Shown here piece after piece: positions 1 through 10,709 of a stretch of DNA of 64,000 nt. The position numbers were made by a program, and so were the translations under genes. Numbering within the stretch: position 1 is the first letter of the stretch; every line of letters starts with the position of its first letter. The DNA is taken from NCBI GenBank assembly GCA_015680685.1, contig MNCI01001302.1:60127-124126 (forward strand), read 5' to 3'. The notes under the pieces were generated by a model. That model searched no databases and was not told where the DNA came from. It was given only the letters and a program-made list of their open reading frames with translations. Source of the stretch: Gnetum montanum. Taxonomy: Eukaryota; Streptophyta; Gnetopsida; Gnetales; Gnetaceae.

Positions 1-1241
1 ATGGTAGAGAAAAAGGCTATGTGATGGTTCATAGGAACGTTGAATCGGAGGGATAGTAATAAGGAAAGAATGTCATGAAAAATAGGCTGAGGGTAAGAAA
101 TGGTGTGTGTGAGCTGTATTATAAGTGAAGATCACAAACGATTATACAAGTGGGTCCTCCCCAAAGCAGGTTTCAACCTATAATGCCCTTGTGTAACCAC
201 ACTTAAAAGTGTCTGTGGGCACTAGAAGGGTTAAATGTAATCCGCAGTGATTCCACAAAACACACAAATGTAATTATCACTGGAATGAGGTAAGAATTCT
301 ATGTTACACATGACACAAGCTACAATTACACAAATAGTGAGGTGAGACGAACTATAGAAAGGGATTATAGAGATTGGAACATTATTTAACTAACCTAGGG
401 CACAATGAATCATGCGTGTAAAGCATGATTAAGGTGTCATTAACCCATCATTCCAAGATCACAACCAAGTCCATTCCTCTGATCAGTAACACAGCATTGT
501 TTCATCCCATGATGAACAACTATGAGAGTACCATAACAACAAGGAGTATGATCACTTCAAGAGAGGAGTGATTTTTGTTTTGTGGCACTTCCTCTTTTTT
601 TTTCTTTTCCTTTTTTTCTTTCTTTTTTTTTATTTTTTTTATTTCAATTGCTGAATCCAGAGAAGCCGCCAACCTTCAGGCATGAGTGCATGTCTTTCTA
701 GTGGGACCCCCTAGAACAGCATTGGATTTTGAGTGCCCTTTTTATTACTCTTACTCCCATTTCTCATTAGATCTACAAGGATCTTAGTACAACCACGTTG
801 CATGATAACTCCCACAGATGTCACCAAAGAGAATCCTCAAGCCCCCTTGGTGTCACACCCTAATCATTCCCTCTTGGTCCATCCTTCTTCATTCTAGGTA
901 CAATGAACACAAAATTAATTTTCAATTTTAAGAATGTCAAGAATATCACTGTACCCCTAAATAGAATCTCTTATTTGTAGAGTGGATGAGTGGGTGTAAT
1001 GGGCTCACTATCCACATAATTGATCACTCAAGACTCAACAACATAGAACACACCTCAACCAATGATCCACATGAGTGTTTTATTCATAGACGAGATTACT
1101 TATAAAAAATGTAAAAGGACAAAAAGACAAAAAGACAAAAAGATAAAAAAGATAAAACAAGAAATTGAAAAATGAAAAACTGGAAAACAAAAAGTTGTAA
1201 AATTAAAGAAAATAAAAAGTGGTTATTAATCCTACTTGTTA
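1..1241 (-). other. 3' non-coding part of pol-less Ty3/gypsy element E0
   Basis: No gene is seen here. On the minus strand this follows the gag of E0. It matches, in order, the post-pol spacer of E1 and E3: an A-rich stretch (1100-1230, compare 12690-12850 and 46930-47075), a block around 960-1040 like 12480-12530, a homopyrimidine tract (590-645), and the conserved block at about 146-235 (motif GTGGGTCCTCCCCAAAGCAG). Since gag is joined directly to post-pol spacer, pol is missing. The element runs off the left edge, so its 3' LTR is not visible. Confidence 0.6.
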
Positions 1242-3228
1242 TTAGAAATGGGGATATCCCTCATAACTAATCAGTTGAGGATGGCAAGGATTAATAAATG
1301 TAAGGTGAGGATCCTTGCATGTTGAAAATATTGGGGCCCGATCATACTTACCCCATCGGGGTTCACACACTTGATTATAATAAGCATAATGGAGCAATTT
1401 ATATGATGTAGTTCCTAGATAACAAGTTGACCCACTATGATATTTGGGACCGTTAAATGGTATGCAAGGATTGGGATGTTGCCCTCCATGCCTATGTTCA
1501 TTGGGCCATATTATTGTTGGAGTGTGAGTTGGTGGCCCTAATGGAGTTACATGAGGCGTTGGGTTCAAAGATAAGGATGCACCATAGTGTTGGACTTGTA
1601 CTGAGTTGGAGGATGCAGTGGCCTTGGAATTGTGTTGTCCCTTCTTAGGGTCATTTCTAAAGAAGGGACGCTTTTGATGTTGAGGAGGCCTCTCACTGCT
1701 ATTGGCAATAGTAGCACAAGTAACGTTCGTGGATTATTGCTGTGGTGCAGACACCTTAGGAATAGTTGGTGGCGATGTATAAGGAGGGAAAGGATGAGAA
1801 TGTTGAAAGTTATGAGGAGTATAAGGTGCATAAGGTGGTGGTTTTGTTGAAGACATGGGCTGATAGTATTAAGGAGAATAATAATAATGTGGTGAAATAG
1901 AGTATGTTGACCCAGTTGGGGAAACAGGATTTTGAACTAGATAAGCATTTGGGTTCGGATGATATGAAGGGTGTCTCCAGTTTAGGGGTGGTCTCCCCCA
2001 TGACTGGGATTGTTGCCACTATGATTAAACACAATATCTCTGTATGAACTCTAGATGTAACGTGTTTCCCCAATGCTCATATAAATGTAACAATATTGGG
2101 CATTAGCCCTTGGGGTGATTGTATAGGCATATGTTGCATTCATACATATGATTGGCAGTTGAGCTCTTATTTTCCTTATCCCTTCTTTCTGATTGTCTAA
2201 TGTTTTGTCCTGCTTCTTGGGTTTTCAAAACTCTATCTCCAATAATATCGATAAATTCTCCACACTTTTTATACATCCATTCCAACATCTTATTGATCTT
2301 TGCCTTGACTTCTTCTAATGATTGTCGTACCAACAAAGATGGTTTTTTCTCCTTGTGATAGGTTGATTTCTACTTTTTATGATTATGGACCTTTGTTAAG
2401 TTGAGATTTTGGTCCCATTGATGTTTTTCAACACTCTCCCATCTAGCCATTTCTCCTTCTTCTTTTGCTACCTGCTTAATAAGCTCTTGGACTTGATGGA
2501 TTCGTAGTTCATATAGTTGACCTTGGGCATACATTCCTAAGGTCTCTCTTGTTTTATTATGTAGCCCATCAATGATATGGTACATTAGCATTTCCTCAGA
2601 GAACCCATGGCCTAGACAATTATTTAACAATGTGTAATATCTTTCTAAGGCCATGTCCAAGGGTTCATGTTGTGCTTGTTTTCATCCTTGGATTTGTTTC
2701 CTCAAGGCTAACACTCTTGCATAGGTTTGATATTTTTCATTAAAGAGTTCTACCATTGTTGACCAACGTTGTATTGAATTTGGTTTTAACGATCTATACC
2801 ATACTTTTGCTTGGGCAACGAGTATCATAGGGAAGAGCTTGAGCTTTTGCCAACCATTATCAATGTTGTTCCATGCGCAGGCATCGTAGAAGGCTTGTAA
2901 ATGTTGATGCAGATCTAAGTCATAGCCTCTTGAAAAGTTAGGGAAGTTATTTAAATCGAGCCTAGGTAGACGACTCTCTTTATGATGTCTACGTGAGATT
3001 CGAACAACCTCTTGTATTTGCGTTAAGCTTGTAGTGGCCAGTGGGGGTTCATCATCATTAAGTAAGTTATCCCTTTGTGTGTTGGGATGATGTTGCCTTC
3101 ATTTATGTTTATAAGAAACCCCCACCTCAGATTACGTACTCCAATCTTCATTATCATATAATTCATTTGTTCTCCAATGAATTTCCTCACTAGGTATGGC
3201 ATTATCATAGTCTTGTAGGAGAGGCATG
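1242..3228 (-). pseudogene. Decayed gag of Ty3/gypsy element E0
   Basis: The reading starts near 3228, about 120 bp inside the PBS, and is broken by frameshifts and stops. The capsid-like core (2370-2660) contains ALERYYTLLNNCLGHGFSEE and LHNKTRETLGMYAQGQLYEL, matching the gag of E1 (about 17700-17900), E2 (23340-23510) and E3 (52397-52636). A cysteine/histidine module at 2104-2139 reads CNICLYNHPKG, the counterpart of CDICQYEHPKGCC in E1. The C-terminal part (1242-1568) is Pro/His-rich. Gag proteins form the virus-like particle and bind RNA; this copy cannot be translated intact. No pol follows it. Confidence 0.75.
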
Positions 3229-3348
3229 GTTGTGTAATTGTGTGTGAATTTATGTGTGACTTTTAATAATTATTTTTTTCTTAAAAGATATATCGGTAAT
3301 TCCCATACAGCAACCTTGTATGATATAACTAATCTAGATAACTAGCAC

Positions 3349-3369
3349 CATCCTCGGCAATGCTGCCAA
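3349..3369 (-). other. Primer binding site of E0 (tRNA-Asp-like)
   Basis: On the minus strand, TTGGCAGCATTGCCGAGG lies directly inside the LTR. It is a mutated form of the TGGCGCCGTTGCCGGGGA type site complementary to the tRNA-Asp 3' end used by Athila-like elements. Equivalent sites lie inside the LTRs of E1, E2 and the 5.8-kb fragment. Confidence 0.6.
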
Positions 3370-4202
3370 TGATGAGTGCCAAGGTACCCCTACACTCAAC
3401 CATACGAATATGAGCATTACACGTGCGATCTAGTCGAACTCCGCAGATGAACTAGTTGTGGCATCTAGATAGTTAGCCTTAGGTCGCAGTTCGCTATCTT
3501 CCCACCTGGACTAGTATTAGCTTTGTCACGTATGGTTTAGTCCAAAGTGAGGTATATGATGTGTTTCTAATCTAGTGCTACTCCTGAAGGCAATGGAAGA
3601 TAATATTAACTAAGCTACGAGAAAAAGGGTGAGAGAATCTAAACTAGCCTAAGTGCGATGAGCATCCTCTTCTTGATTATCCATACACATCTTAAACTTC
3701 GTGCATGAAGACCACTAGGATTACCAAGCGCAGATCCTAGGTACGCTACTGGTTTACCAAGTAGTCACACTTAAATGCTCGTAATCAAGTCATACTCATT
3801 CCACATTTTAACATGAGTTTAAGGGTGAGAGATATTAACTACGAAAGCAGTAAATAAAAATTAATTAAATGATTAATCTAAGTGAATGCTGCAATGATGA
3901 AGTAATCTCAATCTTTATTACTGGTCATGTGCGTGTCCAAGTACGTCACACTCGAATAAAGGATGCTATACAATTACAATCACCACACTGCGGGCATACA
4001 TGGAGAGGAAAAGGGTTGAGAGAGAGAAAATGAAAACTAAAATTAAAACTAACTCTAAAACTAACTTAAAGCTGACTATTGGATCTATCTACCTCTTATT
4101 TATAGATGAGGAGACAAGCTACGATATCGCGTCGGCAATGAGATCGTGCATGCGATATCGTGGGTGCGATATCATGGCTGTCAGCAAATTCATGACTCGT
4201 CA
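3370..4202 (-). repeat. LTR of E0, minus strand
   Basis: The LTR is about 833 bp and bounded by inverted termini (plus strand TGATGAGT at the low end, ACTCGTCA at the high end). The PBS lies on its low side. It carries repeated GATATC palindromes (about 4120-4175) next to a minus-strand TATA box (TATAAATAAG, about 4096-4106), so U3 is the high-coordinate end. The low end shares the 'CTACACTCAACCATAC' box with all other LTRs in the window. Confidence 0.75.
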
Positions 4203-4298
4203 TACCCCCACAACTGAATGAAAACTCATTGGTGTGATATCTTGGGTGCAATATCGTGGGTGTGATATCGTGGCTATCAACAAATTCATGACTCATCA
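4203..4298 (-). repeat. Polypurine tract plus partial U3 copy
   Basis: Directly beyond the LTR lies a PPT-type segment (plus strand TACCCCCACAACTGAATG, 4203-4228), normally found only inside a 3' LTR. It is followed by a second partial U3 with GATATC motifs that ends in ACTCATCA at 4298. The LTR at 3370-4202 is therefore flanked by a PBS on one side and a PPT on the other. Confidence 0.5.
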
Positions 4299-5104
4299 AG
4301 AGTGTTTTAATGTTGCACAAACACTCAATCTCATAGGATCCTAACAAGTTCAATTATGATGCCTTCTCACAAGAAGCACATCAATCCCACAGGGCTACAA
4401 AAGAGAAACAAAAAACACAAGGAAAGAGTGTGACTTAAATTATAGGTCTTTGTACTTTGAAGCATAGTTATACAAACAATCAAGTAAATGATACGACAAA
4501 TGAAGTACACAAGCATAATAGAATAGAATAGACAATGATTGCTTTCATGTTGAAAATGCTTACTAAATTCCCAAGAGTTTGAAGTCTTCTTATAGCCTCA
4601 AAGTTTCCAAAAATACCTTGGAATTCATGCAATAGCTAACTAATAGCTAGTGTAGACATCTCCTTCAATATTGGGATGTCTCTCTGAAATCAACTTCAAC
4701 TTTGGGGAGACATCTCCTTTTAAGATGGAATGTCTCTAGGAAGATGTCTTCTTTCTAAATGAGATGTCTTCTATTTTTTGGAGATGTCTTCCTGTGAATG
4801 CACTCCTCTTGATCAAGATGTCTTTTGTTCCTTGGAGACATCTTCTCAACTTTTAATCTCTAGTTCTTAAGGCATTCTCTTGTTGATTTGGCCTCTTCCC
4901 AATCCTTGAAGCATCTTCATTTGACTCATAGCCTTCATTTTTATCAATTCTTGTCCATGCTCTCATCTTGCCCATGTGGTCATTTCTTTAACATCTCTTT
5001 GTAGATCTCACTTCTAGACTTCTTATTCTTTCCCTACAAAATCATCACATTCCACAACATTCTATGTTCTCCATTTTCCTTAAGGTTTTTACATGCTAAA
5101 AGGT
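4299..5104. other. Unassigned stretch with AGATGTCT repeats
   Basis: No gene is recognised. The stretch is AT-rich with a short-motif repeat at 4650-4850 (separate entry). It could be part of another LTR, since similar short-motif arrays mark the U3 of neighbouring elements, but no terminal boundaries were found. Confidence 0.35.
4650..4850. repeat. Short repeat array of AGATGTCT / AGACATCT
   Basis: About ten copies of GATGTCT or its complement AGACATC occur within 200 bp, in both orientations and at irregular spacing (about 4656, 4676, 4710, 4730, 4743, 4761, 4785, 4818, 4837). The arrangement resembles the GATATC arrays in the U3 of other elements here. Confidence 0.55.
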
Positions 5105-5671
5105 CAACAGTGACTACATCCTTGATCTCTATCACACTTCTAGTAGCCAACAAGGGTTCTTCATCATCAAACATGCTATGTTTATAATCCCTATATCTAT
5201 TTCTATTTGTTCAATTGTGATGGTCTCATTTATGCTCCCTTTAATGCCTAACATCTTGTCATTGATCCCTACTTCTATCTCTATCTTGATCCCTGAGTGT
5301 AGCTCTATCTCCATACCTGTGTTCATCTTCATTAGAACTAGATGATGAAGATGAATAGGAAGATGGTAAACTAGGAGAATTTTTATAGGTCCTATATCTT
5401 CCCCTTTGATCCATTGGTTTGTCTCTTCTAGGTTTGTTGGAGGTCTTTGGTCTTGAGGTCCTTCTTATTCTAGGACTTTTTCCATCCCCTTTAGGATTTT
5501 CCATGATAGTCAAATGTAGTATTTAAATGTAGTAAGGGTTTGAATAAGCATATGAGATCCTTGCTTGTTGTAGTGGTTCACTCCAATTCTCTTCAATATA
5601 GATCTTGTCATTACATCTACTAGTATTCTCATCATGTAATGGACTATTAGCCCTATGTAAAGAAGACATGT
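5105..5671 (-). pseudogene. N-terminal gag fragment, Ty3/gypsy
   Basis: On the minus strand a start-like ATGTCTTC lies at 5671, as in E1 (19014) and E2 (22139). The peptide has a run of eight or more serines followed by acidic and then Arg/Asp-rich residues (RDQDRDRSRDQ), the low-complexity segment also seen in E1 (18304-18549). The fragment ends near 5105, at the position where the other gags continue into the capsid core. Confidence 0.6.
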
Positions 5672-5781
5672 TTTTAGTTAATAATGTATTTGAGACTTAA
5701 AATATTAATTTTTCCTACAAGATAAATTGCTAATTCTTTTATATCAGTCATTCATAATATAACTAATCTAGATCATTAGCA

Positions 5782-6762
5782 CCATCCCTAGGAACAACAC
5801 CAATGATGAATGATAAGTGTTCTCTATACCCAACCATACAAATCACAAGTGCGTACACATACGTCAATTTAATTTCATGGATGGGACTAGTGTAATATCT
5901 ATATCACTAAGTATTGACCATAAGTCATTGTCTTCCCACTTGGACTAGTGGTAGCTCTATCACACATGCTTTAGTCCAAAGTTAGACATATGATTATGGA
6001 TGTTATGCAACTATGACTAAGCTATATTAAAACATGAAAATTAATTATTTAACTAATCTAACTAATAATAAAAAGATAAATTGTAAACTATCTTAAGGGT
6101 AATGAATGTTCATTCCCAACTATTCATACATATCAAAAACTCATGTATCCATTGCTAGTATTACCAAGTGTTATGTTACTAGGTGAACCAAGTAATAACG
6201 CTATTGGAATTACTAAGCAAATATTTGTTTATACTCAAACCTGGTCATGCTCATTTCACTAATTGATTAATATGCATGAAAATGTAAATATTAACTAAGT
6301 ATATGGAAAGTAAATCACATTGATAGAAAATCTATTCTAAGTCATAGTGCTATAATGAATATGAATCAATCTTGATCTTATTGTCCTTCATAACATATGT
6401 CCAAGTATAATGCCACATGAATAAGATGTCATAAAATTGACTCAAATCCATGTTGTGGGCATTCACTGATTGCTTACTAAGATTATGAAAGAAAATTGCA
6501 AGAATTTGGATATACTATTCATCAAATGGTACGAAATATGTGATGGATGCTTGCATATTTATAGGCAAATAAAGACACTATAATGACACATATATGTTAA
6601 TGCATTTGGCCACATTTATGGGGATGCATTAATGGGAATGCATCAACATAGCTAATTTATAGTAGATGCAACATAACATCTACAATGTAGTAACTAACTA
6701 AGATGCATCAATGGGGAAGTGTTAACACAAATGCGATGTAGCATCTACAATATTGCAGCCAA
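5782..6762 (-). repeat. Degenerate LTR with primer site (fragment)
   Basis: The PBS-like segment (minus strand TTGGTGTTGTTCCTAGGGA, 5782-5803) abuts an LTR low end TGATGAAT at 5804. The LTR shares the 'CCCAACCATAC' box, the 'ACCAAGT' boxes and an A/T-rich middle with the E1 LTRs. U3-side short repeats (GGGGATGCATTAATG-like) lie at 6610-6730. The high end is worn and placed at about 6762; no clean ACTCATCA terminus remains. Confidence 0.55.
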
Positions 6763-7140
6763 CTGATATACTTGACAAAACAATGCTTGATCAGCATTTG
6801 GTTGAATATATATTTATTATCCATGAAATACATCTAATGTTTTTCCAATAGCTACATCTTCATCATCATACACAATCAAAGGCTTTTTAGGATATGTTGC
6901 CTCTAGTATATCTTCTATTCAACATACATTTTAAAAAATGGTTTTTATTTTTAGAAGTGCTCTCTCACTTTACCTTTGTCAATCACTTGTTGAAGCTCTT
7001 TCATTTTTCTCCCTTATTTAAGCCATTCCCATAACTTTTTTCAAATCACCAAATCAAGTACTTTAGCAAAATCAACAAAATAAATAAATTTTTTATTGGA
7101 TTTCTTTACAACTTCTATAGAACGTTAAGAGTAACTAAGC
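6763..7140. other. Unassigned AT-rich stretch
   Basis: I see no gene or recognised repeat here. It lies between the worn LTR fragment and the SINE half that borders E1. Confidence 0.3.
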
Positions 7141-7190
7141 AAACAATGAGGCATTAGACTAGTGGTTAGATACTTAACTTGGAAGCTCTA
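7141..7190 (+). repeat. tRNA-derived SINE, left half (split by E1)
   Basis: The segment ATGAGGCATTAGACTAGTGG carries an RNA polymerase III A-box-like motif. It ends in CTCTA and resumes after E1 at 20095 with the same CTCTA followed by GGTTATGGGTTCGATTTT, a B-box-like motif. Joined, the two halves align along their length with the SINEs at 20838, 21001 and the minus-strand copies at 20300 and 20606. Confidence 0.75.
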
Positions 7191-8118
7191 TGATGAGCAG
7201 TGAGGTACCCCTACATCCAACCATATGAATCATAAAGCATTCACAGAAAATCCAGTCGAATTCTGTGAACTTTATCGTTTCCAGTGCACAAGCCCTTTAA
7301 AAAGTGAATTTAGCCTTAAGGTCAATTGTTGTCTTTCCAATTACACTTGTGATGTTCATTGGTATGGTTAAGTGTAACTGAGGCATCCAATTTTTATCAT
7401 TTTGTGTTTTATAAGTTGGTGCTCAAATGTAGATAAAAGTAATTTGATTAACTAATCTAAATTAACTAATTTACTAACATTTAATTAATCCTAACATAAG
7501 TATCCGTTCCCACTTTCTGTGCACGTCCTGAACCCACGTATCTACTATTGGGCAACCAAGCACTACGCTACTAGGCGTACCAAGTAATAATGCTGCTAGG
7601 ATTACCAAGCAAACACATGTTACACTTGAAGCGGTCATACCTATGTATGTATTCTATCTTGCTTAATTGCCTCATTAATGTAATAATTGAAAAATATTTA
7701 ATAACAAATTGAAAGCATTTAATAAATAATTGAATATAATAAATGCATGAATAAAATAGCTAATATATCCAAAGTGCTACAAGGTTTATCAAAAAGTTCG
7801 TCTTTATTACCACACACATTATCATGCTCAGGTACAACAATGCTTGAATCAAGATCCGTACACTCAATGACTCCTACTACGGGCACTCAGGGGAAAAACT
7901 TCAAACTTTCGAATGGAAAAAATATGAGAGCTTTGTTGCTACTAAAATCTAGATTACCATAAATGCAGCTAGTAGGCAGGTATTTATAGGCAACAAATAG
8001 ACACTACGTTGACGGGGCCTCATCAACGTAGGATAAGATGCATTGATGGGGCCTCGTCAATGGGATCAACTACATCGACAAGGTCTCATCAATGTAGTCA
8101 ACCAACAATGACTCATCA
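7191..8118 (-). repeat. 3' LTR of E1
   Basis: 928 bp, bounded by TGATGAGC and ACTCATCA (plus strand). The minus-strand TATA box CTATAAATACC lies at about 7980-7990. U3 on its high side (8010-8100) contains repeated GATGAGGCC / CGTCAATG motifs. It pairs with 19173-20094. Confidence 0.85.
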
Positions 8119-8152
8119 TACCCCCATGACTGAATGAAAATTCATCCTTGAG
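8119..8152 (-). other. Polypurine tract region of E1
   Basis: Minus strand GTCATGGGGGTA directly precedes the 3' LTR. The upstream CTCAAGGATGAATTTTCATT is shared, with few changes, by E2 (30040-30077) and E3 (42137-42170). Confidence 0.65.
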
Positions 8153-8365
8153 TTCTTTTACAAAATTGGGAAGGTATGGGATTATTGAACAATTTTTCTT
8201 TAACAAAACAAACTAACTAACTTAACAAAAAATGGAGTTCCCAAGTGTACAAATCAACACATTACAAAAATGGTGGTGTTCAAGACACAAAATTAAACAC
8301 CATGACACAACTCTTCAAAAATTGAATAACACATTCTTTAATGATGTAAAACTTGTTAAAGAAGA

Positions 8366-10709
8366 TCAAATGGTCCTAGGTGGCGGTGGTTCCTGAGGCT
8401 CCGAGGGACCTTCACCAGCTTCATGCACTGGTGGTGGTTGAGGTGGCTATAGTTGTCCTACTATTGCTACAACTTCAAGCAGGAAATGTAAAGCATTCAG
8501 TAGTGATTTCATTTTTTCCTCCTTACTCCTAGGATCATGCACCATCCATGGAGCTTCCCCAATTTAGTAACTTAGTAATGTTGTTTTCAGTCACATTTAC
8601 TTCCTTCTATAGGCCAACCTAGTCCCTGTAATGATTCTTCACTTTCTCAAATTTTAGGGCTTCATTCTTCTAGGCAGTGATCTCAATGGTAGACTTTTGG
8701 TGCAAGGTGTGTATCTCCTCCATTGACAAATTGCGGTTCTCTACAACCAATTTCCTTAGTTTAGTGTTGACTCTGGCAAGCTGCTTCTATTGTTAATGAA
8801 TGAATTCTTGCATTTGATCTCTTTGAGCATCAACATTTTGCAAGCGATGATTTTGCATTATTAATGCTTCATTCTCTTGGTGCATCTAATTCAAGTCCTT
8901 TTTAATTGAGTGCATTTTAGCTTCTACCACATACTATTTGAAGATGGTCATTACTACTTTCTCCTCAACCTTTTAAAATCGTTCTTAAAGCTGTTTGATA
9001 ACTTCATCTATTGTCATTGCTGAGCTAAGAATTGCTTGTTTTGCAAGTCGGGCATGAAATTTACCAATCTCCATAGCCAAACGTTGATTTCTCTCTTGGG
9101 CCATTTCTAGTTGCCCTTCCAAAATGATACATCTACCCCTTGCATTTAGCAATTCTAACTAGGTTGTAGTGATGTTCTCTTGGGAGATCAAAGATGTCTA
9201 AAGTTAATTACCCAATTCCTACCAATCATTCCAACAACTATTCTTGCTAGGCTACATTCAATTTCCTGCTGACCATGCCTATGGACATCTACATGTCTTG
9301 AAGTGCAGATATGTCTAGTATAGACATCGTAGGTGCATTCAATGCTTCTGCTACATGGTTAGCTACCACTTTTGCCATTGACTCTTGCCCTTGGTGCTGC
9401 ATCACCAAGACAGTTGCCTCTTTATCTTTCTCCAACCATACCCAGAAAGTGGCAACATTCCCAGAGATTTCTAGGAACAAATGGTATGTTGCTAGTGACA
9501 CCATCACCTCTCAAGCTTTGGGATTTGACCTTGAAGGTAGCTACATTCTTTGGGCAGAGAAAATGGGACCACCCCTCTCCATCTAACTCACTGTTTGGGC
9601 CACCTCATAAAGGTGACTTATCATTGGCTGATACACAAATGGATCCAACCCACTCGTTCCTGCTTGTTGCTCTTGTTTGCTCAAGAGCTGTTCTTGGATT
9701 TGATGCAGATGCTCAAGGACTGCATGGGCCTCCAATGTTGTCTCCTAAGTGGGTGGTGGTGGTAGCAGCTCCCCTTCTTTCATAATTTTTGCCCATTAGG
9801 CCAGGAAAGCATGCTTGAGAGTATCATTAGAATAGTGAACAATGTCTACCCTTTTGCAAAGTTTTCTCATGAGGCATGGAAAGGGTAGGGTCTTCCTTCC
9901 ACATTCATTTTCCTTGAAGCACTTCTTAATCTCCAAATAGATCAGTTGTGGAAGGTTAATGAGAAATTTCCTTCTTAGAGCAACGTATGCTCAAGCGAAG
10001 AAAGCAGTCACCTTGCTTGGCCTCATCATTGGATTGAGGTGATAGGTCGTAATCTTGAAATAAATCCACTCTGTCAATGTGAGTGCACCATACTCCTTAC
10101 AGTCCACCTCGTAGCATCACTGGGTCCATTCCATTTTTGCCTTAGGATTGCTTGTTGTTGATATCTCTACCAACTATGTTCCAATGTCTAGCAACCCCAT
10201 TGCTTGTGTAAAAGCTTTTGCCAAGTAGGACACTTGAATGTCATTGATTTTTACAATGGACCCTAGCCTTTGGTACTCCAAAAGAGATAGGTCTTTTCCA
10301 TGTACCATTTCCTACTAGACGTGATGACTGACCACATGGGAGAGACTTACAATTATGTCTTAACATCCTCTAGAGCTTTCTCCAAAAATGGCCCAAAGTT
10401 TATTTCTTGAAGAACTTATCTTTCGATTTCTTCGAACTTGATAATGTCTAGGCAAGCTTGAGTTAGAGTGACCTCAAGCCTTGGCACAATTCCAAGTGCT
10501 TCTCCTCATTGGGATTTTTCTATAGGCACTTCCTCCTCTAGAATCTATCGAACAGATTCCACTTTAGGCTCCTCCTGAAGAGGTCCCATTACATGGGTCG
10601 CCTTTGGTAGTTCTTGGCCCTGTTCTTGCTAGCTCCTTTCAGCTCTAGGTCATTTCTCCCGTGGTTATGAGGGTTCTCCTTCCTGCAAACACTTTTGTTT
10701 GGGTGCCAT
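8366..10709 (-). pseudogene. Accessory ORF (aORF) of E1, downstream of pol
   Basis: A decayed reading of about 780 codons in the sense of pol, from ATG at 10709 (MAPKQK) to TGA at 8366-8368. It parallels the aORF of E3 along its length: N-terminal NFGPFLEKALEDVKT; a middle segment (about 9870-10110) with YHLN..MRPSK.TAF, ALRRKFLINLPQLIYLEI and CGRKTLP; KEATVLVMQ (9289-9507); a helical, probably coiled-coil part (8700-9250); and a Pro-rich C-terminus ending PPPPRTI. The middle pattern resembles, from memory, the 'putative plant transposon protein' domain in the env-position ORF of Athila elements. No signal peptide or clear transmembrane segment is seen, so calling it an envelope would be unsupported. 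Function unknown. Confidence 0.6.

Noticed and set aside
9372-9785. 137-codon plus-strand open frame
   Set aside because: It lies opposite the E1 accessory ORF, whose minus-strand frame matches E3 residue by residue (KEATVLVMQ).
8366-10709. Calling the accessory ORF an envelope gene
   Set aside because: No signal peptide, transmembrane segment or fusion-like region is visible; only its position resembles env.
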